The position numbers and the translations under genes are program-made. A stretch of 43,242 nt of DNA, taken from positions 1 through 43,242 of the forward strand of contig CAZYLK010000030.1 of the NCBI GenBank assembly GCA_964648365.1, given 5' to 3'. This document shows positions 29,681 to 37,227 of this stretch, one piece after another; position 1 is the stretch's first letter; each line of letters begins with the position of its first letter. Below the pieces are notes generated by a model. It was not told the DNA's origin and made no database searches. It saw only the letters and a list, made by a program, of their open reading frames with translations. The DNA comes from SURF-32 sp964648365 (lineage in GTDB: Bacteria > Planctomycetota > Phycisphaerae > UBA1845).

Positions 29681-31069
29681 CTACTCCCTCAGCCCATACT
29701 TCTTGATCTTGTTGTAGACCGTTACGCGGTCGACCTTGAGGATCTCCGCGGCCTCGGTGACGTTGCCGGCGGTGCGCTCCAGGACGGCGGCGATGTGCCG
29801 CTTTTCCATGTCGGCCAGCGAGTCGCCGCCGGCGTCCGCCGCCTTCCTGTGGGTATGAACAGGCAGATCGACCGGGCGGATCATCGGCGGCTGGCCCACG
29901 ACCATCGCGCGCTCGATGGCGTTGGACAGTTCGCGCACGTTGCCCGGCCAGTCGTACTCCATCAGCAGTTCCATCGCGTCCGGATCGATATCCGTGATGC
30001 GCCGCCCCATCTGCCGGGCAAACTTGGTCAGGAAGTGTTGCGCCAGCAGCGGAATGTCGCTGCGCCGGGCGCGCAGCGGCGGCGCTTCGATGTTGAACAC
30101 GTTGATGCGGTAGTAGAAGTCCTCGCGGAAGCGTCCGTCGCGCACGGCCGCCTCCAGATCCTCATTGGTCGCACACACGACGCGGAAGTTCACCTTGACC
30201 GGCTTCGTCCCGCCGATCCGGGTAAACTCCTTCGTTTCCAGCACGCGCAGCAGGTCAAGCTGCATCTTGGACGAGATCGCGCCGACTTCGTCCAGAAAGA
30301 GCGTCCCCGAGTCGGCCATCTCGAGCCGGCCCTTGCGCCGCTCGTGCGCGCTGGTGAACGCCCCCTTTTCGTGACCGAACAGTTCGCTCTCCAGCAGGTT
30401 CTCCGGAAAAGCCCCGCAGTTGACGGGAATGATCGGAAAATACCGCCGCGGGCTGTTCGTATGGATCGCCCGGGCGATGAGTTCCTTGCCGGTTCCGCTT
30501 TCGCCGAGGATGAGCACCGTCGCGTCGGTCTCGGCCACGTGCTGGATCAGGCTCAGCACGCGGTTCATCGGAGCGCTGTCGCCGATGATGGTGTCGACTT
30601 CCACCAGTTCGTGAATCGTCTGGCGAAGCTGGACGTTCTCCTGGCTCAGGCGCCGCTGCTCCAGCGCCCGGCGCACCAGATGGCTCAGTTCGTCCGGGTC
30701 GATGGGCTTGGTCACGTAGTCGAACGCGCCCTGCTTCAGCGCCTGCACGGCCGTATCGACCGAGGCGAACGCCGTGATCATGATCACCGTCACCTGCGGA
30801 TCGACCTGAGCCATGCGTTCCTGCAACTCGATGCCGTCCATCCCCGGCATCTTCAGGTCGACAAGAGCGACGTCGACGTGTTTCTCGTGCAGCGTCCGCA
30901 ACGCCTCGGCGGCGTTTTCCACCGCAACCACGTCGAATCCGTCCTTGCGGAACCAGTTGTACAACGAGTCGCGGATCGAGAACTCGTCGTCGACCACCAG
31001 GATGCTTGCCTGCGCGTTCGTCATGGCCGTTCTCTGTCGCGCCGCTTCGTGTGTGTCGATCGTTGTCAT
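29681..31069 (-). CDS. Sigma-54-dependent response regulator (NtrC family) with GAFTSA loop
   Basis: 462 residues. The N-terminal receiver has phosphoacceptor Asp71, with the acidic pair near 27-28 and Lys121. The AAA+ domain (about 160-390) has Walker A GESGTGKE (189-196) and Walker B GTLFLDE (255-261). Its sigma-54 contact loop reads G-A-F-T-S-A (236-241) instead of GAFTGA. A Fis-type helix-turn-helix ends the protein (418-462). It should open sigma-54 promoters when phosphorylated. It begins inside the end of the haem-kinase gene (ATGA, 31066-31069), its clear partner; ATG 31024 is an alternative start. The likely targets are the sigma-54-like promoter at 33934 and the divergent region at 32779-33006. 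Confidence 0.93.
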   Translation of the reverse strand: MTTIDTHEAARQRTAMTNAQASILVVDDEFSIRDSLYNWFRKDGFDVVAVENAAEALRTLHEKHVDVALVDLKMPGMDGIELQERMAQVDPQVTVIMITAFASVDTAVQALKQGAFDYVTKPIDPDELSHLVRRALEQRRLSQENVQLRQTIHELVEVDTIIGDSAPMNRVLSLIQHVAETDATVLILGESGTGKELIARAIHTNSPRRYFPIIPVNCGAFPENLLESELFGHEKGAFTSAHERRKGRLEMADSGTLFLDEVGAISSKMQLDLLRVLETKEFTRIGGTKPVKVNFRVVCATNEDLEAAVRDGRFREDFYYRINVFNIEAPPLRARRSDIPLLAQHFLTKFARQMGRRITDIDPDAMELLMEYDWPGNVRELSNAIERAMVVGQPPMIRPVDLPVHTHRKAADAGGDSLADMEKRHIAAVLERTAGNVTEAAEILKVDRVTVYNKIKKYGLRE

Positions 31070-32778
31070 GTGGGATTCGGTGGCGCCACCGCCTCCAGCA
31101 TCGCGTCTTCAACCATGTGCGGGTGGCGCGGCAGCCGCAGGTGAAACGTCGTGCCCACGCCGGGCCGTGATTCCACCTCGATGGCGCCGCCGTGGCGGTG
31201 GACGATGCCATAGACCACCGCCAGCCCCAGCCCGACGCCGCTTTCCTTCTGCTTGGTTGAATAAAAAGGCTCGAAGATCCGCGGCAGCAGTTCCGGCGCG
31301 ATGCCCACGCCGGTATCGCTGATGTCAATCCGTACCTCGTCCCGGCACCCGCGCATCTTTACGGTCAGGACGCCTTCCCGCCCGGCGGCGGGATCCATTG
31401 CTTCGACCGCGTTGACCAACAGCGCCAGCAGCGCCTGCTGGAGCTGATCGGCGTCGGCTACGATCTCGCTGTCGCCGTCCAGCAGTTGGGACTCCAGCTT
31501 CACGCCCCGCATTTCCAGATGGTGACGCACCAGCATGAGGCTGCGCTGGACGATCTCGTTGACGTTGACGGACGAGGCTTTCATTCCGGTCCGCCGCGCG
31601 AAGATCAGCAGGTTCTTGACGATCTCGCCGCAGCGGCGACACTCCTGTTCCACCAGGTTCAGATAGCGCTCGAGTTCCTGGCGGATTTCCTCGGCCAGCG
31701 GCTGTTCGCGGATTTCCCGCTTCACCAGCCGGGCGTAGGTCAACATGCCCGCCAGCGGGTTGTTGAGTTCATGGGCGACGCTCGCCGAGAGCTTGCCCAG
31801 CGATGCCATCTTCTCCATGTGCAGCACCTGGTGCTGGGCCTTGCGCAGTTCCTCGGTTTTCTCGACGACCTTCTCTTCGAGTTTCTGCGACCACTCCGTG
31901 ACGGCCCGGCGGGCGGCGCGCAGATCCTCCACCATGTGGTTGAACGCGCCCGCAAGCTGGGCGAGTTCATGACCGCCGCGTACGTCGATGCGCGTGTCGA
32001 GGTCGCCGCGGGCGATGCGCCGGGTGCCCTCGCGAAGCTGAAACACCGGCCGGTGAACGACGCGCTGAACGAACACCGCCGCCACGACGCCGATGACGAT
32101 CAGAAGAATCACCGTCGTCCAGACCAGTTGCCCCTGGGCGGTCTCGATCGCGGCGTCCAGCCGGGCCATCGACATCTCGACATCCAGCACGCCGAGCACC
32201 TTGCGATCCGCCGGATGATAATGACACGCGGCGGCGGCGCAGCTCTGCTCATTCGGGATCACGACCAGGTGGCGGAGCACGTCGGGCGCGTCCGTCATGT
32301 GCGCCAGCCCGCTGCGCTCCATCACGGCGGCGCTGCGGATCCGGCCGTCGCCGTGGCAGCTTCGGCAGGTCGTTGATTCCAGGCCGATGTGCTGCCCGAT
32401 CTCCGCCCGGTCAGCGGAGAGGACGATGACGCCGGTCTTGTCGTAGCAGCGCACGGCCGCGATATCAGTGCCATGCGCTACCCGCTCGAACGCCGCCTGC
32501 ACCTGGTCCAACTGGTTGAGCAGCATTCCGTCGTGGGTCGCCCGGCGGATGAGATCGCCGTAGCCGCGGGCGTTGTCGCGAAACAGCTCCAGGTGGTGGT
32601 CCTGCGTGGACCGAAAACTCAGCAGAGCGTAGACCGCGAGCACGGCCGCCACCGTGACGCACAGCGGCGCCAGCAGCCGAAAGCCAACCGACTCGGCGAA
32701 AGCCCTGAGTTTGCGCACCATGGGCACCACCCCCGCCGGCCCCGGGCACACCAGATTGCGTGGCAGTTTTGAGGCCAC
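31066..32778 (-). CDS. Sensor histidine kinase with c-type-haem-like periplasmic domain
   Basis: 570 residues if started at GTG 32778; ATG 32721 (Met20) with G-rich sequence before it is a serious alternative. Membrane helices lie near 33-53 and 220-240 and frame a periplasmic domain of about 165 residues. That domain holds C-R-S-C-H (138-142) and C-A-A-A-A-C-H (180-186), a CXXCH and a CX4CH haem-c attachment motif. HAMP (241-290) leads to a coiled coil and HisKA with His336 in VAHELNNP. The HATPase has 'NAVEAMDP' and 'DTGVGIAPELLPRIFEPFYSTK'. There is no receiver domain. Covalent haem would make it a redox or gas sensor facing the periplasm, beside the cytochrome operon it probably controls. 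It is translationally coupled to the sigma-54 regulator. Confidence 0.92.
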   Translation of the reverse strand: MASKLPRNLVCPGPAGVVPMVRKLRAFAESVGFRLLAPLCVTVAAVLAVYALLSFRSTQDHHLELFRDNARGYGDLIRRATHDGMLLNQLDQVQAAFERVAHGTDIAAVRCYDKTGVIVLSADRAEIGQHIGLESTTCRSCHGDGRIRSAAVMERSGLAHMTDAPDVLRHLVVIPNEQSCAAAACHYHPADRKVLGVLDVEMSMARLDAAIETAQGQLVWTTVILLIVIGVVAAVFVQRVVHRPVFQLREGTRRIARGDLDTRIDVRGGHELAQLAGAFNHMVEDLRAARRAVTEWSQKLEEKVVEKTEELRKAQHQVLHMEKMASLGKLSASVAHELNNPLAGMLTYARLVKREIREQPLAEEIRQELERYLNLVEQECRRCGEIVKNLLIFARRTGMKASSVNVNEIVQRSLMLVRHHLEMRGVKLESQLLDGDSEIVADADQLQQALLALLVNAVEAMDPAAGREGVLTVKMRGCRDEVRIDISDTGVGIAPELLPRIFEPFYSTKQKESGVGLGLAVVYGIVHRHGGAIEVESRPGVGTTFHLRLPRHPHMVEDAMLEAVAPPNPT

Positions 32779-32783
32779 CTGCT

Positions 32784-32815
32784 GAGAATCTCAACCGGCT
32801 GTTGAGAAACTGAAC
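32784..32815. promoter_or_regulatory. Tandem GAGAAWYTSAWC motifs and dyad upstream of the kinase gene
   Basis: GAGAATCTCAAC (32784-32795) and GAGAAACTGAAC (32804-32815) agree at 10 of 12 positions and are spaced 20 bp apart, two helical turns. They overlap a 7-bp dyad, TCTCAAC-CGGCT-GTTGAGA (32789-32807). A third match occurs at 33805. They are candidate binding sites of the neighbouring response regulator, placed between the divergent kinase and GcvH-like genes. Confidence 0.4.
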
Positions 32816-32856
32816 GGCCGCGGGAGGGTCGGCTGGGCGACGGCCGTCCCCCGGAC

Positions 32857-32877
32857 CTGCCCGATCCGCACGGGCAG
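32857..32877. other. Perfect 7-bp hairpin in divergent region
   Basis: CTGCCCG, ATCCGCA, CGGGCAG lie between the kinase gene and the GcvH-like gene at 33007. Possibly a leader structure of the plus-strand transcript. No T-run is present. Confidence 0.3.
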
Positions 32878-33006
32878 GGCGGCCGGGGCGGTTTCGCCGC
32901 CAGACGCGCCGCTGGCTTCCGGCTTGCCTTGAGCCGGGTGCTGAAACGTCCCCATGCGCGCCCGCAGGAGTCGCGCGGGGGTAGGACCGCGTCGGAGACC
33001 GCCGCC

Positions 33007-33738
33007 ATGAACCGCCTCGATACAGCGCCGGCCGAGACTTGCGTGTGGATGAGCGCGGGCGTGCTGTCGTACAAGCTGTGCGACCGGCACTTCGACTGCG
33101 AGCACTGCCCGCTGGATGCGGCGCTGCGGGGGGCGCGGCCGGAGTCGATCGCACTCGGACAGGCGGAATCCGGGTGCCGGAACTGCGGCAGCGTTCGATT
33201 CCCATCCGATCGCCGCTATAGCACCGGGCACACGTGGCTCCTGGCGCTGGACGGGCGGAACGAACGGTTCCGCCTGGGCCTGGACGCCTTCGCCGCTTCA
33301 CTGATCGGGCTGCCGAGGCAGGTTCGCTGGAACGTCGCGCGGCGGGTGCTCGCACGGGGCGAACCGATCTGCGCCATCGAGTTCGACGGCGGGTCGGTGC
33401 GGGTCGGTACCCCGGTGGCGGCCTGTCTGAACGCCCATAATCCTGCGCTGGATGACGATCCGGGAATCCTGGTGGCGGAACCCTACGCCGACGGCTGGCT
33501 CGTGGATGTCTCGCGCGTGGACGAGGCGGATGCGAGCCGGTTGCTCTCCGCGGACGGCGCCCGCCGTCAGGCACGGCTGGACCTGCGGATGTTCCGGCGG
33601 CGGATCGCGCTGCACCTGCTCGCCGATGACGGCGACATCGGTCCACCCCTGACCGACGACGTGGACCTGCCCGGCGATCCGTGGCATATCCTGGGCGGCG
33701 CCGGCTACCTGGAACAGGTGTGCGAACTCGTACACTGA
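33007..33738 (+). CDS. GcvH-like protein with N-terminal Cys motif, lacking the lipoyl lysine
   Basis: 243 residues from ATG 33007 (the frame is open 26 codons further upstream). A Cys-rich N-terminus has C12, C25, C31 and C34 in 'CVWMSAGVLSYKLCDRHFDCEHCP'-like spacing, plus C57-x2-C60. It could bind a metal or Fe-S centre. Then comes a glycine-cleavage-H fold: 'GHTWLLALDG' (75-77 H-T-W), a 'LIGLPRQVRWNVARRVLARGEPICAI' core and 'TPVAACLNAHNPAL', matching the usual SPVSG-EVVEVN block. The lysine that carries lipoate in true GcvH would fall near 128, which is Gly here. It opens the plus-strand redox gene set and faces the sensor kinase gene across 228 bp. Its role may be structural or electron-transfer related; it is not part of a glycine cleavage system. 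Confidence 0.75.
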   Translation: MNRLDTAPAETCVWMSAGVLSYKLCDRHFDCEHCPLDAALRGARPESIALGQAESGCRNCGSVRFPSDRRYSTGHTWLLALDGRNERFRLGLDAFAASLIGLPRQVRWNVARRVLARGEPICAIEFDGGSVRVGTPVAACLNAHNPALDDDPGILVAEPYADGWLVDVSRVDEADASRLLSADGARRQARLDLRMFRRRIALHLLADDGDIGPPLTDDVDLPGDPWHILGGAGYLEQVCELVH

Positions 33739-33804
33739 AGCGCGCTTCCCATCTGTCTTCGCCTGCCGTCATTCACGTTGGCATTTCCCGTCGCCTCGCC
33801 TGTC

Positions 33805-33816
33805 GAGAATTTCATC
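33805..33816 (+). promoter_or_regulatory. Candidate upstream activator site
   Basis: GAGAATTTCATC matches the two sites at 32784 and 32804 at 9-10 of 12 positions and lies about 120 bp upstream of the sigma-54-like promoter at 33934. That is a usual distance for an enhancer bound by an NtrC-family protein. The surrounding 33775-33900 segment is much less GC-rich than the rest of the window. Confidence 0.35.
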
Positions 33817-33933
33817 AGGCGTGTTGATTTCCTCATCGCGTCTTATGAATTGTTCTACACGTCCGGTTCGTTACGCGCTGATATTTCCATGATTTGCTGG
33901 CAGATGCACCGCGGTCGCCGCTGGCGCCGGGAC

Positions 33934-33948
33934 TGGTGCGCTCCTTGC
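33934..33948 (+). promoter_or_regulatory. Sigma-54 (RpoN)-type promoter
   Basis: TGGTGCGCTCCTTGC keeps the invariant GG-N10-GC spacing and the TTGC -12 element of the TGGCACGNNNNTTGC consensus, differing at two -24 positions. Transcription would start near 33960, 55 bp before the membrane GcvH-like gene. The adjacent NtrC-family regulator makes this a logical target. A TATAAG at 33963 has no well-placed -35 partner. Confidence 0.55.
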
Positions 33949-33981
33949 CATGTCCCGGTTGTTATAAGTGACGCCGGACCC

Positions 33982-33997
33982 CGGGACATCGGTCCCG
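33982..33997 (+). other. Leader hairpin just before the ribosome site
   Basis: CGGGAC-ATCG-GTCCCG forms a perfect 6-bp stem in the predicted 5' leader, four bases before the AAGGGGG ribosome site (34002-34008) of the next gene. It could tune translation or mRNA stability. Confidence 0.35.
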
Positions 33998-34015
33998 CGA
34001 TAAGGGGGCTTGATC

Positions 34016-34786
34016 ATGGTTACCGTTCATTCCAATTCGAAGGCGGCCGTGGAAGCGAGCGTCATCACGCTCGTGTTTCTGGCGACGCTGCCGTTGCTGG
34101 CGCTGCTGGCCCTGATGCTGCGCGGCCTGCTGCTCGTGATCGCCCTCGCGGCGGTGCTCGGCGGGCTGGTGGTCTATCGGCTGAGCCGTGCGTTCCGCGA
34201 CTGGTTCGCCGCGTATGCACATCCGCTGATTCACTACAAGGGTCTGCGGCTGGCCACGGACGTCCGCCTGCACCCCAGCCACAGTTGGGTCCGCACCGAC
34301 GGCGACGTATGGGTCGGCGTGGACGACTGCGTCCAGGCGGTGCTCGGACCGATCGAACAGGTCGATCTGCCCGCACGGGGCACGCACGTCGATCAGGGCG
34401 ACCCGCTCTTCCGCGTGCGTCACGGTCATCGAACAATCGAAGTTCGCTCGCCCGTGTCCGGCACCGTGCTGGCCGGCAATCCGGAACTGCGTGGACATCC
34501 GGAGCTCATCAATCGCGAGCCGTATACGCAGGGCTGGGCCGTGCGACTGCGCGGCGACGCTGCGTCATCGGAGCAGGCAGTCCTGCTCCGCGGCCGCAGA
34601 GCGCGGGACTGGTTCGTCGCTGCTGCGGATCGCATCACGAGCCTGGTTCCCACGGACGCGGCGCCACGGAGCGAGAGCGACGCCGGCGCCATCGTCGGCG
34701 AGCTTCATCGCTCCATCGACGACGCCGCCTGGCAACGGGTGAGCGACATGTTCGCCGGTCCGGGCGATCGCACCGCGCCGGCCTGA
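34016..34786 (+). CDS. Membrane-anchored GcvH-like protein lacking the lipoyl lysine
   Basis: 256 residues from ATG 34016, seven bases after AAGGGGG (a TTG two codons earlier is less likely). Two close hydrophobic helices (about 16-56) anchor a soluble GcvH-like domain: 'HSWVRTDGDVWVGVDD' (89-104), 'VLGPIEQVDLPARGTHVDQGDPLFRV' and 'SPVSGTVLAGNPEL' (145-158). The lipoyl Lys lies seven residues before SPVSG in GcvH; here that position is His138 in 'RHGHRT'. The C-terminal 80 residues are helical and unrecognised. It is a membrane relative of the 33007 product and the first gene after the sigma-54-like promoter, ahead of the Fe-S/NrfD genes. Most likely it is a subunit or assembly factor of that complex. 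Confidence 0.78.
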   Translation: MVTVHSNSKAAVEASVITLVFLATLPLLALLALMLRGLLLVIALAAVLGGLVVYRLSRAFRDWFAAYAHPLIHYKGLRLATDVRLHPSHSWVRTDGDVWVGVDDCVQAVLGPIEQVDLPARGTHVDQGDPLFRVRHGHRTIEVRSPVSGTVLAGNPELRGHPELINREPYTQGWAVRLRGDAASSEQAVLLRGRRARDWFVAAADRITSLVPTDAAPRSESDAGAIVGELHRSIDDAAWQRVSDMFAGPGDRTAPA

Positions 34787-34886
34787 CCCGGATGACGATT
34801 CCTCATAAACGTGTCGGCGCGGCACGGAGGCGATGTCGGGCGGATCGCGCGACCCCGTCGCCATGACGGCCGGAAGGACGATTACG

Positions 34887-35834
34887 ATGAGCGTCAATCG
34901 ACGAGATTTTCTGAGAATCGCAGGCGCCGCAGGGGTGGCCGGGGCATCGAGCGGAACCGCCGTTGCCTCGGGCGGCGCCACCCGTCGCGTCTCCGACGAC
35001 TGGATGGGCATGTTGACGGACCTGACCCTCTGCGTGGGATGCCGCAAGTGCGAGTGGGCCTGCAAGGACGCCAATAACATGCCCGGGCAGCAGCCCATCG
35101 ACGCCTATGACGACACGTCGGTGTTTGAGAATCGCCGTCGGCCCGACGCGCTGAGCCTGACGGTCGTCAATCGCTACGAACCCGCCCAGGCGGGCGCGGA
35201 ACCCGTTCACGTCAAGACGCAGTGCATGCACTGCTTCGAGCCGGCGTGCGCGTCCGCGTGCCTCGTCGGCGCCTATCGCAAGACGCCCGATGGCCCGGTC
35301 GTGTACGACGACTCGGCGTGCATCGGCTGCCGCTACTGCATGGTCGCCTGCCCCTTCGAGATGCCGGCCTTCACCTATGACAACGCGACGACGCCGGTCA
35401 TCAAGAAGTGCATGATGTGTTTCGAGCGCATCGCGAGCGGTGAGAAACCGGCGTGCGCGGCCACCTGTCCGGTGGAAGCGATCACGTTCGGCCGGCGCAG
35501 CGAACTGGTCGAACTGGCCCACCGCAAGATCCGCGAGAACCCCGATCGCTACGTCGATCACGTCTATGGTGAACACGAGGCGGGCGGAACCTGCTGGCTC
35601 TACCTCGCCGGCCAGCCGTTCGAAACGCTGGGCTTCCGCGGCGACGTGGGCGACAAGCCCTACCCCGAACTGACGAAGGGGTTCCTCTCCGCAGTGCCGT
35701 TCATCCAGACGATCTGGCCGGCGCTGCTGATGGGCGCGTATGCGTTCACCCAGCGGCGCGAGGAACTGGCACGACAAGACGCAAACAACAAGCCCGGCGC
35801 CGCGGCGACCGCTGACGAAGGAGCCGAGTCATGA
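34887..35834 (+). CDS. Tat-exported 4Fe-4S electron-transfer protein (HybA/HmcB-like)
   Basis: 315 residues from ATG 34887 with GGAAGG upstream (an in-frame ATG lies at 34863). A twin-arginine signal N-R-R-D-F-L-R-I opens the protein. Four Cys clusters follow, as in HybA/DmsB/NrfC-type proteins: 'CVGCRKCEWACK', 'CMHCFEPACASACL', 'CIGCRYCMVACPF' and 'CMMCFERIASGEKPACAATCP', enough for four 4Fe-4S centres. A C-terminal hydrophobic helix (near 270-290, 'FIQTIWPALLMGAYAF') anchors it on the periplasmic face, as in HybA. It should pass electrons between the NrfD-like quinone subunit and the multihaem cytochrome. Its stop overlaps the next ATG (ATGATGA). Confidence 0.93.
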   Translation: MSVNRRDFLRIAGAAGVAGASSGTAVASGGATRRVSDDWMGMLTDLTLCVGCRKCEWACKDANNMPGQQPIDAYDDTSVFENRRRPDALSLTVVNRYEPAQAGAEPVHVKTQCMHCFEPACASACLVGAYRKTPDGPVVYDDSACIGCRYCMVACPFEMPAFTYDNATTPVIKKCMMCFERIASGEKPACAATCPVEAITFGRRSELVELAHRKIRENPDRYVDHVYGEHEAGGTCWLYLAGQPFETLGFRGDVGDKPYPELTKGFLSAVPFIQTIWPALLMGAYAFTQRREELARQDANNKPGAAATADEGAES

Positions 35835-37057
35835 TGAACCATGCGGGACATCCGGCAGCGACATCAGTGCGAATTCGGGACGCGCTGTTTCTCGGCCGTT
35901 CGACCGGCGAGTACGTGCGCGGCCTCATCACGCCGATGAACCTCCTGGCCGCGGCGATTCTCGCGGTCGGGTTGCCGATCACGTTCGTCCGTTTCACGCA
36001 GGGGCTGGGCGCGGTGACGAATCTGACCGACGCCTCGCCGTGGGGGCTGTGGATCGGCTTTGACGTGCTGTGCGGCGTGGCGCTGGCCGCGGGCGGGTTC
36101 GTCATGGCCTCCACGGTGCATCTGTTCGGCCTGCGCGAGTATCACCCGCTGGTGCGCCCGGCGATCCTGACCGGTTTTCTGGGCTACTTCTTTGTCGTGA
36201 TCGGTTTGTTGTTCGATCTGGGTCGTCCGTGGCGGCTTCCGTTTCCGCTGTTCTGGTCGCCCGGCGTTACGTCGGTCATGTTCGAGGTCGCGCTGTGCGT
36301 CGCCGCCTATCTGACGGTGCAGATGCTGGAGTTCTGCCCGGCCGTCTTCGAGTGGCTGGGATGGCGGTCGTGTCGACGGTGGGCCGTGTGGATGACCATC
36401 GCCCTGGCGACGCTGGGCGTCATCCTGTCCACGCTGCACCAGTCGGCCCTGGGCGCGCTCTTCCTGATCGCGCCGGGCAAGGTCCACCCGCTCTGGTACA
36501 CGCCGTACATCCCGGTGCTGTTCTTCGCCTCCGCAGTGGCCGGCGGCATCGGGATGGTCGTCTTCGAGAGCATGCTGTCTCATCGCGTGTTCGCGTCGCA
36601 GGTGGCCGGACACGATGCAAGCCACATGGATCGTCTCATCCTGGGGATGGGCAAGGCGGGCGCCGTCGTGCTGATGACCTATTTCTGCCTCAAATGTCTG
36701 GCGCTGGCACATGGTCGCCACTGGGATCTGCTGCTGACGTCCTACGGCGCGTGGTGGATGGTTGAGGTGCTCGGCTTCGTTCTTCTGCCGTGCGTGCTGT
36801 TCACCATAGCGGTCCGCCGGCGCCGCGCCGGCCTCGTGCGGATCGCCAGTGTGATCACCGTGCTCGGGGTCGTCCTGAACCGGCTGAACATCTCGATCAT
36901 CACCTATCGCTGGAACGCGCCGGATCGTTACGTGCCGAACTGGCGCGAGATCATGATCACGGTAACGATCGTGACGCTCGGCGTGCTGACCTTCCGCTGG
37001 ATCGTCAATCGCATGCCGGTGCTGCACGACCATCCAGAGTTTGAAGCGGCGCACTGA
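35831..37057 (+). CDS. NrfD/HybB-family integral membrane quinone-site subunit
   Basis: 408 residues with about ten membrane helices. The N-terminal half has the 'GLWIGFDVLCGVALAAGGFVMA' helix typical of HybB/HmcC-like NrfD proteins, and 'LHQSALGALFLIAPGKVHPLWYTPYIPVLFF' later, a conserved region around the quinone pocket. The C-terminal half includes 'RWNAPDRYVPNWREIMIT', a HybB hallmark. The subunit exchanges electrons between the membrane quinone pool and the Fe-S protein and may move protons. It overlaps the Fe-S gene by four bases and is followed by the 40-residue gene after 22 bp. Confidence 0.93.
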   Translation: MMNHAGHPAATSVRIRDALFLGRSTGEYVRGLITPMNLLAAAILAVGLPITFVRFTQGLGAVTNLTDASPWGLWIGFDVLCGVALAAGGFVMASTVHLFGLREYHPLVRPAILTGFLGYFFVVIGLLFDLGRPWRLPFPLFWSPGVTSVMFEVALCVAAYLTVQMLEFCPAVFEWLGWRSCRRWAVWMTIALATLGVILSTLHQSALGALFLIAPGKVHPLWYTPYIPVLFFASAVAGGIGMVVFESMLSHRVFASQVAGHDASHMDRLILGMGKAGAVVLMTYFCLKCLALAHGRHWDLLLTSYGAWWMVEVLGFVLLPCVLFTIAVRRRRAGLVRIASVITVLGVVLNRLNISIITYRWNAPDRYVPNWREIMITVTIVTLGVLTFRWIVNRMPVLHDHPEFEAAH

Positions 37058-37079
37058 CGGCGATCGAGGGAGTCTTGAG

Positions 37080-37202
37080 ATGGAAACCATCCACGAAGCC
37101 ATGCTGGCCACCAAGGCGGTGGAATACGTGATGTCGGCCGGGTTTCTCGCGTTGTTTCTGCTGTTCTGGCAGATCCTGAACCGGCGACCGAGAAAGCACT
37201 GA
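37080..37202 (+). CDS. 40-residue single-pass membrane protein of the redox complex
   Basis: ATG 37080 follows GAGGGAG by seven bases. The product has a short polar start (METIHEAMLATKA), one hydrophobic helix (about 15-31, VEYVMSAGFLALFLLFW) and a basic C-terminus (NRRPRKH), so the C-end should be cytosolic. It fits tightly between the NrfD-like gene and the cytochrome gene. Small membrane subunits occupy the same place in Hmc/Tmc-type complexes (HmcD is an example). It is probably a structural subunit that joins the membrane part to the cytochrome. Confidence 0.75.
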   Translation: METIHEAMLATKAVEYVMSAGFLALFLLFWQILNRRPRKH

Positions 37203-37227
37203 AGGCTCAGCGGTGGAGTTGATTGCC

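Noticed and set aside
32761..32775. Plus-strand TGGCAGTTTTGAGGC as a sigma-54 promoter for the GcvH-like gene at 33007
   Set aside because: It has the GG-N10-GC spacing, but the -12 element is poor and it would leave a leader of about 220 bases. The match arises because TGGC...GCCA is a dyad.
33778..34866. 362-codon plus-strand frame overlapping the membrane GcvH-like gene
   Set aside because: It is in another frame, and its Arg-rich product lacks motifs. The GcvH-like frame has a ribosome site, membrane helices and domain similarity.
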